Shown here: positions 46,401-57,100 of the stretch, piece by piece
Layout of the letters: the number at the start of each line of letters is the position of its first letter
Numbering within the stretch: position 1 is the first letter of the stretch
Assembly (NCBI GenBank): GCA_964035015.1
Contig: OZ036002.1
Span: 3,645,877-3,709,876, forward strand
Direction of reading: 5' to 3'
DNA from: Corallium rubrum
Taxonomy: Eukaryota > Cnidaria > Anthozoa > Scleralcyonacea > Coralliidae
Length of the DNA stretch: 64,000 nucleotides
Translations under genes and position numbers: made by a program
Notes under the pieces: generated by a model
Databases searched by the model: none
What the model saw: the letters and a program-made list of their open reading frames with translations, nothing else
Told to the model about the DNA's origin: nothing

Positions 46401-49400
46401 ATGAAGTCACGAGAAAAACTCGGGAAGGGATTAGATGATGGAAGAAAGTCCAGTTCAAAGGAGGAGAGCTACGCATTCGGTGGACCATTTGTTATGGCCA
46501 TCATGCTCTTTGCTCTTCCTCTCCTTGTCTTGGCGACTTATGTATATTGTAACAAGGACAAGTGTTGGCATCTATCGGAAATATTTTGGAAACACAAGAT
46601 TCCGTTACCCACCGCAAAGCAATTTCTGGATCCCCAAGCAGCCGCCATGGTCTATGGCTGGGTTGTATTTCAAGCATTTTTAAGTCGACTGCCTCTTGGG
46701 AAGGTGAGTGGACCACATTTAACATTTTGAGGTCGCAATGCCAACTTTCTGACGTTTTTCCAGGAAAAATTACATGCTTGCTGAAGTATAGGGGTGTGGA
46801 GATTTTGTGAAACAGTCGAGCCATGCAGGCATATTTTTGTCATTCTCATACTTTGATAAAATCTGAGGGCTTACAGACCAGTATGGAATGTAGAGGCTGT
46901 GCACCGGACATGTCCGGTGCACAGCAACGGGAAATGGTGCACAAACTGGTGCACAAAAATGCAAAATAGCAATTATTGGTGCACACGAAAAGTGGTTATA
47001 AACAGCGGTGCACAAGCTAAGTTATAAATGGTATCTAAGACATTGCCACTGACTGATATGATAACTATTATATATAGTGTAAAAAAGCTGTGTTGTTTCT
47101 GCTCCTAATAATGGACTTCATTAATTATTTTGAGCTGAATTGTTAATTTTAATTTAGTTATTTTGACATAACCAACTTAAACAAAGAAATAAAGACCAAA
47201 CAAACATGGGAATTAATAGACCAGACTGACCTTCAGAATTCTGTAAATTCTTCCCCCAAAATGCAGGAAATGGCATTTCAGAGAGTCTAGATTTCAAAAA
47301 TTTTCGGGGGAGCATGCCCCCTAACCCCCCTACACGGGCTACACCCTACATAGTTATCATGCCTGCAGCGCTAAAATTGGCAGCCCCATCCTTTCCATGC
47401 TGGTACCACCACTAACAGTCAACTGCCTGTTGGTGCACATGGACAAATCTATATCCTAGTATTGGTGCACAAATATACAGGATAAGCTGATGTCCGGTGC
47501 ACAAAAGATGGACATTCCATACAGGCTTACAGACTTACAGTAGATTTTTTAGAGTGTAACTACATGTAAATAGTCGAAGTTAAGGGTTGAGAGTCGATAA
47601 ATTGACCAGGAAATACCAAAAAAATTCTATGTACTACAATACTGGCCCAATTATATATTGCAACTTTGTACTGTAAACAAAAGGAGTTGCATCTCGAGGC
47701 AGGAATGTGGACCTTGTTACTGACGTCACAGTCTACCAGCTCTGAGTAAGGGGCTCTACAGTCCGTTCCAGGGGCGGATCTAGAATTTTTTTTCACCTTA
47801 GTCAAACCATTCCTAGGGGGGTCCAGGGCCATGCCCCCCCCGGAAAATTTTTGAAATTTGCACCTCTGAAATGGCATTTCCTACATTCTGACGGTACTTT
47901 GGGGAAAGATTTAAAAGTTTTAAATCGTGTTTTCAATAGTGCATTTTATCAAACCTGGAAGGTGTCAAATAAATTTAGATAAAGTGGACGTTTCACTATG
48001 CAAATACATTTAAAATTATAGAAAATAACGGGGGAAAATCCAATAAATCGAATCTTAGGTAGCTGCTACCTATGCACCCCCGACGGAAATCCTGAATAAC
48101 ATCAGAACGTACACATAAACACATTCATGTGACAAGATCAAAGAATCATGTTACCAAAATCATTAAGCACTTTAGATATTTTGAATGATATTCCAGGCCA
48201 CTGAGGGTAGGATCTAGTCGTGTGAGAAACATCAAGAGGTACACGAGGTAACCAAACAAAACTAACGTGTTCTCATGTTGTGCAATATTTACGCAAAACT
48301 ATCTCTACCAGACATCACATGGTTCAATTTAAATAATTCACATTCGCGTGCGCTATCAAATTTACTAACCCATACAGTCATTCAGCCAGAATAGAATACT
48401 ATTATAAACGTCGCGTCTATATATAAGACTATTATTATAATATACTCGTTTGATAATCAAAGGATTAGTTACCGCGATAGGTTCTGAACCGTTTGAGTCT
48501 GACTGCCAAGACTCTGAGAATCCTTTGACGAGTAATACCTTCTGGCCTTAGCCAGTGTTGATAATATTTGCGCGTCTGACAACCAAAGGCTTAACGTTAA
48601 AACTTACCTACCGATCAGGACAATTGAATCATCACTGCTGTTTAATTGAAGTGAATACTAAACTTTTTATCACGTTTGTAAAGTCATGTTTGAAATGTGT
48701 TTGAAACTGAAAGAGCTCTCCCAGTCTGACTCTTAGTATACATAATTTATGTTCGGCAGAATCGGCAGTCTTGACAGCAGATCAGTCGGCAGACCAGGCA
48801 AGAACTACAAAGTAAAACGCCACCAACCAATCAATGTTCATGATAAAGAGCTTCTGCGAAAATTCAACCAATGAGAATAAGTCATATAATGGTCCAAATC
48901 AGGCAAAAAAGACAACGAAATCAGGCAAACCAATGAACGAGCGTAATGGAATTCGTTTTAGGAATTTAGCCAATCACCGCAGCTAATACAATAGCACAAA
49001 TCAGGCAAGAAGAAGAACAAAGCTAAGCCGCGCTCTGTTTACACGGCGCTGCGTGCGTATTGTATATTCGCTTGACTAGAGTAACTACATATTATGGACT
49101 TGGATAGTTTTGTAGAGTGTAGCAGTGAATATACGGGAAAACTATAGAAAGAGATTTTTTTTCTGTGCCTTTTTTCACCTTAGTCGTTTGACTTGTTTGA
49201 CTAACGTTAAATCCGCCCCTGGTCCGTTCTATGCATGCACGAAACTAATGTTTACATCTTTATTTACCAAAAAAATACTGATACCTTACTCAAGATTGTA
49301 AGCTTTTCTTGCTTCCTCTTCATCACTTGTACCCAAAATAAAACATTTTCAAAAGAAATAGAAGAAATCCAAAGAGATATCCTCACTGAATCGCTTGGTT

Positions 49401-52400
49401 TTCTGCCATGTTGTTCCCAACGGTTTACATTGAGCTAAATACTTCGTTACAAGTAAATGCTGATTTTTTTTACTTAAATAAAGTAATGAAGTAAATTTAC
49501 TTCATTACTGGTGATCACTGGTGGTGGCTAGTTATTAATTCAATAGTTTACTCTGGCTAATGCTAAACATCAATGGAAAAGCTGCAAGACAAAAAGAAGT
49601 TATTTCGAGTAAACTAAAGCTAACGATGCAATAACTCGGTTTTCGGTTCGGTCATTTGACCTGGACTAACGTGTGCATAGGTGTAGAGTAGGGGGGGTGG
49701 GTGGGGCTGAGGGGCTTTAGCCCCTGGAGAAATCTTAATGGGGGGGCTAAGTTCCCCCAGAAATTTTGCAGCAACTGACTCATCAATCACCATTGACAAA
49801 TTATAGGTTACTCATTAGGCTAAGTGATAAGTCAACCCAGTAAACACAACATCAAAATATTGTTGAAATGTGTTATATTTTAACTAGTTTTTATGACATT
49901 TCATGACCTTCAGTGTTCTTAAAAATCACCCCCTCCGAATGCAGGAAATGGCATTTCCAAGACTCTAAATTTCAAAAATTTCTGGGGGGCATGCCCTCCA
50001 ACCCCCCTAGAAGAGTCCCTTTTTGTAAACACCCCCCATGGCAACCTCGTACCCAGGGTTTTATCTCCGCTGCTCCAGCCACAGCGGTGGTGAGCAGAGA
50101 TAAGAACCTGGGTACGAGGTTGCCCCCATGGGAAAATTCTTAAAAAGGCCCTGTTCAGCACTTCAGCCCCCCTGGGCAAAAACAAAACTCTATGCCTATG
50201 AGTGCGTGCAGACTAAAATTTAATAATCTTACAATACAATGACAGTTAGTCATTTCCTGCTGTTATGAAAATGAAAAGAAACTTAACAAAAGTTACTTGT
50301 TTCAAGTTACTGTCATTTTAGAGACTTGCTGAGTGTGTTTCATTTAAAGCATGTGCTGTACTTTTCATTGTGTGTTACACTGTTAGTGATGTCAAATGTC
50401 AGTAATATAACTACCCAATGTCAGCTATTGTATCGTTATATTTATTGTATAATTAAGTAAGAGTTAATTACCAAGAACCGAGGCTTATAGCCAAATACAG
50501 CCCAAGGGGCCACTGACCCCGAGGGGTTTATTTGGATAAAATTAGCCTCGGTTCGAGGTAATTAACTGACTTATTTAGAGTTGAGGAGGTTTTCAAAAAA
50601 AACATATAATTACTATATATTGTCCTGTTGACCAGGGCCATATCTACATGTATATACAGTGCCTTGAATTTTTAATTATTGGAAAGAACAAAGTAAACCA
50701 ACTCGACTATTAAATAATGTATGTAATATTGTATTATTATATTTATCATATATAATATATATATATTATTTACCAGCTGGGAGGTCCGTATAGAGAAATA
50801 TTTCCCGAGGTCTCAAAAACTGCCTGAGGCTGCAGGCCGAGGGTCGTTTTTGAGACCAAGGGAAATATTTCTCTATACGGACCGACCAAAACGGTAAATA
50901 ATTTATTTATTTTTTTTAATTATCTTCGCTTGGTTCTTTTGGTCTTCATCAGTGTTTAGAGTGAATAAAAAAGGGAAGTTTCTGCTGTTTCTTTCGAAAA
51001 AGAAAATTAGATTTTAAGTCTCTTTCACAGATGAAAAACTCGATTTCAAAATTTTTGATTTCGTTTAAGTTTATTTTCAAACGTTTTAAGAATATTTTAC
51101 AGCCTATAAAACACATTTAATTAAAAGAATTATTTTGAGCGGTCCGTACGGGCTCATATGGACCGCTCGTTAGCCAATCAGAAAGCAGGATTTGGTAAAA
51201 TACGGTCCGAAAAAAAATAATATTATATATTGTATTTTTCTTATTAGGTTGTTGAGGGAACACCCTTAAAAGATGGAACAAGATTGAAATATCGGGTTAA
51301 TGGTTAGTAAAGATTGACCATAATTACTACTTGTTACCAAGTATCAACATGGCAGGCTTGAAATAACTGAAGAGTGGAGGGGGGGGCAGTTTTCATAAAA
51401 TGAATTATACCCCAAATTAGTTCTTACTTATATTAATTAATATCATTCATTTTGTTTCTATCCCGCATTTTGATTGGTTAATTCACCTGCAAATAACTGA
51501 GTGCAAATAATTTTCTGCTGCAAATAATTTAAATGAGCATCAGCGCACTAGCGATAGCAGTCGGCTACTACAGATAATTTTCATAAACATGGCGGTGATG
51601 GGGTGGCTAATGGAGGAAGAAATTGAGAGTATTTGGAAGCTAGCATCCATTATGACAATATACTTCAGAAAAGAAATAGTTAAAAGGAAGATGTAGTGAA
51701 ATAAACGTAGAAAACTGCTGGAAGTTGTTACTTGGCGCACACAAAATCAGAGCAAAGTCACCACTCACCAATGTCAGTAATAATAAGATTAATTTACATA
51801 ATTACGTATACGTATATGTTCATAACATGTTCAAAAAATGTGCGGTGGTGTAATGAACTATAACGCTAGTAAATGTCAGTTATGGAGTTTTAAAAATCAG
51901 AGGCCATCTCATTCCCAGCTTCGGCCTCCCATGTGGGTGGTCGATGGTAGTGAGGAACGCAAATGTGTGACACATTTGTATATGGCAACATTACTCTGTC
52001 TTTCATATCGTGCATCACCAAATTGCTGGCTTACAGCATCGGCGGCGTCAACACCGGCTGATACATTTTTCAGATTAGTACCTCCAGATTTCTGCAATGC
52101 GTTGCCGTCCTCGTTTTCGTAACCAATAAACAGACTCATTTATATTAATACCTGATATATTTGAAAAACACGTACGATCCAACCGCTGTGCCAATTGCTG
52201 TAAGAACTAGCTTATTGTCACTTAAAGTGGAAATGAAACGAAAATTAAGTCAGTCTTATTTGAAAGAACACTTAAAATGATAGAGTAACATCTTTTGCGA
52301 CCAAAATTTAAGCACGCTTAAGTTAAGCGTGCTTAAAATGCGCCACCTTGGTGCGTTTTCATGGTCATTTTATAATCCCTTACTAAAATACGTACACCAT

Positions 52401-55400
52401 TATTCAACATGGCGGACGAGCTATATTTTTGGTTTTGGTAGCTTCGTATGAGGTCTTCCGTTGTTGTTTAACTCTTTCTTGTCCGAATTGGTCTTTAGTA
52501 TTTTATTCTGGCTAACGCCAGACGATTTTATTCACCTCTGGGGAAGCCCCCGGACAGGAATGAGTTATAGACTATCTCTTTAACTCTTTCTTGTCCGAAT
52601 TGGTCTTTAGTATTTTATTCTGGCTAACGCCAGACGATTTTATTCACCTCTGGGGAAGCCCCGGACAGGAATGAGTTATAGACTATCTCTTTAACTCTTT
52701 CTTGTCCGAATTGGTCTTTAGTATTTTATTCTGGCTAACGCCAGACGATTTTATTCACCTCTGGGGAAGCCCCCGGACAGGAATGAGTTATAGACTATCT
52801 CTTTAACTCTTTCTTGTCCGAATTGGTCTTTAGTATTTTATTCTGGCTAACGCCAGACGATTTTATTCACCTCTGGGGAAGCCCCCGGACAGGAATGAGT
52901 TAACGCACGCTACCCGGAACAAACGGCACACCAGATTTACGGGATTGGTACACGAGAAAGAGTAATAGCTAAAAGAAAGAAAGAAACAAAGGAACAAAAA
53001 ATAGCGAGATGGAAGCTTCTGCAGCAGGAAAAAAGAGAGCATTTTATCGTATTAATAACACCGTAGTATACTGTAGCAAGCGTTTTTCAATCCCGTTGCG
53101 TTTACACGGCCAAGTTAAACGCGATTAACTGATCGTGCTCAGTTTAATCCACCTCCTTGAGGGGTGCAAACTAATCGCGATTAATTTACGCCGATCTGTT
53201 TATACGGACATTTTAAGCCCGCTTGAAGTCAGATGGGCTCAGATCCCGCTTAAATTTTGACCGTGTAAACACGGCTTAAGACTGACTTAATTTTCGCTTC
53301 ATTTGCACTTTAAACTACATTAATTAACATGCACTATCAGATTATGGAATTTCTATGGATAGGTGAGGAGGGTGCAAGCGTGAACCAACTATTATTTCAT
53401 GGAAATTAAGAGTGAATGATCTAATAGGCGAGTTTCAGGGTGTTGCGCGCGCATCATTTTTCAAAAAAACTGGCAAGCTCCACTCAAAGTAAACGTACTA
53501 TTTAAAATAAACAAAGTATAGATACAGTTTCTGGATGTTTAACACTGTTATTCTGCTGTTGTTGGCACGCTAGCAAGTCTGTTTGCCATTGCTTATTTTG
53601 TAGAGAGCCCGCCAATTCCTTCCCAAAACGATGCGCACGCAACACCCTGAAACTCGCCTATTGCTTTTAGTATATACAGTATATAGAAACTAACTTGTCA
53701 GCGGTATCACTGAGGCTATGTCAGTCTACACTAATCCGTTTCCAAACGAAAACGGAGACCTCATATCGAAAACATATCAAAAGTTTTCCGTCCACACTAT
53801 CGTTTTCGAATCGTTTTCGCCGTTTAGTAAAACGCTAAAAAGATCTACAGGGGTATGAATGAATAGTTCTGGGTGACTGAAACCAAGATAACATAATCGT
53901 GACATCATCGTTTTCGCCGTTTAGTAAAACGCTAAAAAGATCTACAGGGGTATGAATGAATAGTTCTAGGTGACTGAAACCAAGATAACAGAATCGTGAC
54001 ATCATCGTTTTCCAAAAGCTTCGTTTTTGCCGTCCACACTACATGGTGCAGAAAAACGGCGTCTTCGAATGTCTTTACTCTCTCGGGAGAGCGTTTTTGG
54101 CCACCGACCTTAAGCTGGATTTCCATTCAGTGCATTTTGTCGCGCGATCGACTTTTCTCGATCGCTTTCTTTTGAAATGTGTGTATTCAACCAAAGCTAA
54201 TGAAATGCGTTCCGCTTGACAACCCACAATTCAAAAGAAAGCGATCGCAAAAAGTCGATCGCGCGATAAAATGCACTGAATGGAAATCCAGCTTTAAAAA
54301 AAGAAGTATGGTCATTGTTTCTGTTGAAAATCGAGGTAGTCTCCAAAAACATCTGACTACACATTACTAAACGTTCTTTTATATTTTCTGTGATACATTT
54401 ATTAGGTATTAGTGCATTGGTCATCAGTATTATGGCATTTGCAGCTTGCGTTTACTACAAACTTCCAGTTGCTGATCTTATTTACAACAAATTCTTGGGA
54501 ATGATTACGCATGCCACACTGCTGTCATATGCAATGGGCGGTTTACTTTTTTTGAAAGCATGGTTTCAAAATACAGGATTATCAGAAGGTGGTAACACAG
54601 GTAGGTTTTAGACCACATATGGGAAGGTCTTGGGCTATGAAGGGTTAATTAGCCTTTGTCCCCCAAAGTGATACCAGTCGATCAATTTTAGGATGCTGCA
54701 TGGCTCATGCACTATATACAGCAGTGGCGTGGTGGCAGGGGGGGGCGGGGCAAGGCCCCCCAGCTGGGGTTGCAGAAGGGCGCCAAAATTTAACAAAATA
54801 AACATATTTCTTTGTATATATAGCTAGGTCTTCAATGGTGGGATATAAAGATCTGAAATCTGTAATCTTTTGTGTTTTTTATGAAGTTTTATAATCTTCA
54901 GAATTCTGTAAAATCTCACTCCAAAATGCAGGAAATGGCATATCAGAGACTCTAGATTTCAAAATTTTCCAGGGGAGCATGCCCCCGGACCCCCCTATAC
55001 GATTGCCGCTACTTTGGTGCTCGCATTGGTGTGGCGTTGTTTGTTGTAATATTATATATATTATTGCTACTTGCAATGAGTTATTTTAAAACAAAACATG
55101 TGACCACTTATCAAATACAGTAATGTCTTTCTTTCTTTCTTTCTTTCATTTTTTTTTTTGGAGGGGGGAGGGGGGGGGGGGGGGCGCCAAAGCTAATCTG
55201 GCCACCCCAGCCTAAAACTTGCCACCACGCCACTGACATACAGTATACACTGTGATAGGAAAGTTGTAATAAGTCAGTCGTGTACATATAGTAGTCATAT
55301 TTTTGTTCCATTTTAGGTAATCATTTGTATGACTACTTTATGGGCAAGCAGCTCAATCCTCGCATTTTCGACATTGATTTAAAGTTCTTCTTCATTGTTC

Positions 55401-56848
55401 GTCCTGGAATGATAGGCCTGGTGAGTAAGCAGTCTGTCAGACCCATTGAACTCTAAATAAACTGGATCGCTAACTCGCTTGCACCTCAACCCCAGTCCCT
55501 TTTACTGTATAACCGAGAGAAAATGAAGCTGAATTTGGTGAACTGGGTTGCAAAAACAGCTTGAAATCAAAGAAAAACTAAACTTGTTAACCACTTTTAG
55601 GCTTAAATCAAATTCCAATATACCGTAGAGTAGGTAAACACAAGTAAAAACAAGGAAAACAGTAAAAATATAAGCTCTCAAATGAAAGTCAACAATACGC
55701 AACCAAAATTGCCATTGGTTTGGACAAATACAAAGAAAATACATATGAAACCCAGGTTTAAAATGATTGAAGAGGTTGTTTATAAAAACAGTTGGGTTTT
55801 AAATTTCTCAATTTTCAGTAGGAAAACCCCCCAACAAAATGCACTTTACCGTGTGTTATTACAGCTCTGGAATTACTCTTCGTAACGAAAAATATCAGAT
55901 TTAGCATTTTCACAACTGAAACTTGAGTTAAAACTATAATTTAGCATTATTTTGTTACTAATTCTTGGCAAGGCAACCTTCAAACGTTTGAGATAACAAA
56001 GAAAAATAAGAGAAACCTGCATTTTCCGTACAAGTTTCGGACTCGAATTTTGCTTTTGTTCCGGAGATATTTCGTCATTCAATCCATTTTCGTGTGTAGA
56101 AATTGTTCAGGTACAAGGCCAATAAGCCCAATACAAACTATCGTCTTCGTTATCATCTATAAAAATACTTTAGGCCTAAAAAATAGTTGTTTTTTGCAGC
56201 GAGTTTTCAGTTTTTCATTGTGCCCCTCATTGACGTCAGACGTGCAATGGCTGCCGCCAGCCACAGAATTCTGTGCCTCAGCGGCCGGAAGTTTGACTTC
56301 ACCCAATCACAGGGCCTGTCTTATGGAGTTAGCGTTCCAGTTTATTTAGAGTTCAATGGTCAGACCATTGGAAAACCATTAATGGGATTTCCCAAACGAT
56401 TTCAAAGAAGGAAGTACCAAGGCTTACAGTCCGGATTTTTAGAAATGGCGTCCAATTTCCGTCAAAATCTATATTTTAGGCAAATCACTGAGAATAATTT
56501 CCTTTATTTTTTAAATTTTGGGCGCCCAATGTCGTTCACGTTTTAATTCTAGGGCATCCCAGGACGCTCTTCTGGTTAAAAGCCTGATAAGTGGAAGGGA
56601 GGGGGGGGGGGGGGGTTGTTAGCACATTAGCACACTACCCACGAATTTTAAGGAGATACAGTACAACATGCAATACTGTACATGGGAAAAGAATGAAAAT
56701 TATAGATAAACATCTCTTTCTTTCTTAGGTTTTAATTGACTTGGCAATGGTAGTAAAGGTTCACCAAGAATCTGGTGAAACCAACATGGCCGTTTTGTTG
56801 GTGTGTTTATTCCACATGTTATCTGTTACTGATATACTCTGGTTTGAG
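46401..56848 (+). CDS. Truncated tandem copy of LBR: sterol-reductase part only, runs past window
   Basis: Five exons correspond to LBR exons 2 (3' part) to 6: 46401-46703, 51248-51302, 54406-54600, 55317-55420 and 56729-56848. The last four and the shared part of the first have the same lengths as in copy 1, with the same phases and GT-AG borders and no stop or frameshift. Similarity to copy 1 begins at about 46403, inside exon 2, so the Tudor domain and RS linker are absent; an in-frame ATG at 46401 could start the protein ([16 protein letters not shown]). Present are the first membrane segment, [27 protein letters not shown] and the following helices. The catalytic C-terminal exons 7-10 would lie beyond the minisatellite at the right edge and cannot be confirmed. 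By eye, about 48 of 759 aligned coding bases differ, some four fifths changing a residue, including Leu to Arg in FLSRLPLGK. It may be a young expressed paralogue or a decaying one. Confidence 0.85.
46878..47525. mobile_element. hAT-like element inserted in copy-2 intron 2
   Basis: Ends CCAGTATGGAATGT and ACATTCCATACAGG; next inward GTGCACCGGACA on both sides. CTTACAGA is duplicated exactly (46870-46877, 47526-47533). The interior includes the shared module (AAATGGCATTTCAGAGAG, GGGGGAGCATGCCCCC). The matching intron of copy 1 (about 22330-22345) shows no such insert, so it came after the duplication or was absent from the copied segment. Confidence 0.85.
47769..49221. mobile_element. Non-autonomous hAT-like element, CAGGGGCGGAT ends
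   Basis: CAGGGGCGGATCTAG and ATCCGCCCCTG are inverted ends, and TTTTTTCACCTTAGTC lies just inside both in direct order. GTCCGTTC is duplicated exactly (47761-47768, 49222-49229). CAGGGGCGGAT is a typical hAT terminus. The 1453 bp hold no transposase. The shared module lies next to the left end. Confidence 0.88.
49677..50205. mobile_element. Probable hAT-like element with CATAGGTGTAGAGT ends
   Basis: CATAGGTGTAGAGT and ACTCTATGCCTATG bound the element. Flanks GTGTG and GTGCGTG resemble a decayed target duplication. The shared module is internal (49930-50010). A nested inverted pair (GGCAACCTCGTACCCAGG and complement) lies at 50040-50125. Confidence 0.6.
50206..51247. other. Copy-2 intron 2, right part, with two hairpin MITEs
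   Basis: Hairpins at about 50455-50575 (GTTAATTACC...CCGAGGC and complement) and 50765-50902 (ATTATTTACC, GGTCCGTATAGAGAAATATT and complement). A smaller GAGCGGTCCGTACGGGCTC palindrome lies near 51137. The last 20 bp before exon 3 match copy 1. Confidence 0.6.
51909..52139 (-). other. Short unassigned open frame (76 codons)
   Basis: The minus-strand frame reads ENEDGNALQKSGGTNLKN then VSAGVDAADAVSQQFGDAR. The pattern (GG-x-LKNV-x-x-GVD-x-x-DAV) recalls stalk repeats of phage tail fibres and trimeric adhesins, and similar text is sometimes found in transposon-linked frames of invertebrates. No start context, splice partners or neighbours support a gene. It lies in intron 3 of LBR copy 2. Confidence 0.25.
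52217..53318. mobile_element. Inverted-repeat element containing a tandem repeat
   Basis: TTAAAGTGGAAATGAAACGA at the left pairs with TCGCTTCATTTGCACTTTAA at the right, continuing through AATTAAGTCAGTCTTA. Inside are a GCACGCTTAAGTTAAGCGTGC palindrome (about 52315), the four-copy 112-bp tandem (52470-52905), and a GTTTACACGG-rich part. A related left end is at 12733-12815. Confidence 0.65.
52470..52905. repeat. 112-bp tandem repeat, four copies
   Basis: Units start AACTCTTTCTTGTCCGAATT at 52470, 52582, 52693 and 52805 and are almost identical; one unit is a base shorter. Each includes GGCTAACGCCAGACGATTTT and CCCCCGGACAGGAATGAGTT. The same unit in a diverged form is at 18507-18713. Confidence 0.95.
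53423..53662. mobile_element. MITE with AATAGGCGAGTTTCAGGG ends
   Basis: AATAGGCGAGTTTCAGGGTG and its complement, followed inward by GCGCGCATC/GATGCGCACGC, bound 240 bp in copy-2 intron 3. Confidence 0.75.
53811..54006. repeat. 97-bp tandem duplication
   Basis: Two nearly identical copies start TCGTTTTCGCCGTTTAG at 53811 and 53908 inside a stretch rich in CGAAAACG/CGTTTTCG inverted motifs (53715-54060), itself probably a MITE. Confidence 0.85.
54113..54293. mobile_element. TTA-flanked MITE (PIF/Harbinger-like)
   Basis: AGCTGGATTTCCATTCAGTG and its complement bound 181 bp; TTA duplicated at 54110-54112 and 54294-54296. GTCGCGCGATCGAC and AGCGATCG palindromes are within the arms. It ends about 110 bp before exon 4 of LBR copy 2. 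Confidence 0.8.
54722..55235. mobile_element. hAT-like element, CAGTGGCGTGGTGGCA ends
   Basis: Sixteen-base perfect inverted ends CAGTGGCGTGGTGGCA. Flanks ATATACAG (54714-54721) and ACATACAG (55236-55243) form an 8-bp duplication with one change. The shared module is internal (54900-55000). The right flank CATACAGTATACACTGTGAT matches copy 1 at 30107, where no element is present. Confidence 0.85.
55442..56359. mobile_element. MITE-like element inserted in copy-2 intron 5
   Basis: CCCATTGAACTCTAAATAAA and its near-complement (one base shorter) bound 918 bp; TCAGA flanks both sides (55437-55441, 56360-56364). Copy 1 shows AGTCTGTCGGAATGAG at the same place without it. No recognisable protein in the open frames at 56050-56546. 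Confidence 0.7.
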
Positions 56849-57100
56849 GTATGTACCAGTAGTAGTAGAATTATATTTTCAAGTTTAACCCACTGCTGCC
56901 TGAGCTAGTCAAAAACTGCCTATTTGATCTAAAGGAGGAGGCCTGGGGGGGCTAATCATCCTTACTTGTAGCCAGTGGCTGAATTGCAAAGGACGCAGAT
57001 CAACGTGGCCGTGTGTCGAGGCATACCAAAGGCGCCCCAGGCAGCCGCCATACCACACAGTTCAGACCACGGATCACAGCTAAAATGTTACATATTTTGT

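Noticed and set aside
56050-56546. Open frames of 99 and 119 codons before exon 6 of the copy
   Set aside because: They cross the inverted end of the element at 55442-56359 and have no domain.
46401-56848. LBR copy 2 as an uncollapsed allele of copy 1
   Set aside because: Not excluded, but about 6% exon divergence, a 5' breakpoint within exon 2, completely different intron insertions and same-strand placement 5 kb downstream fit a real tandem duplication better.
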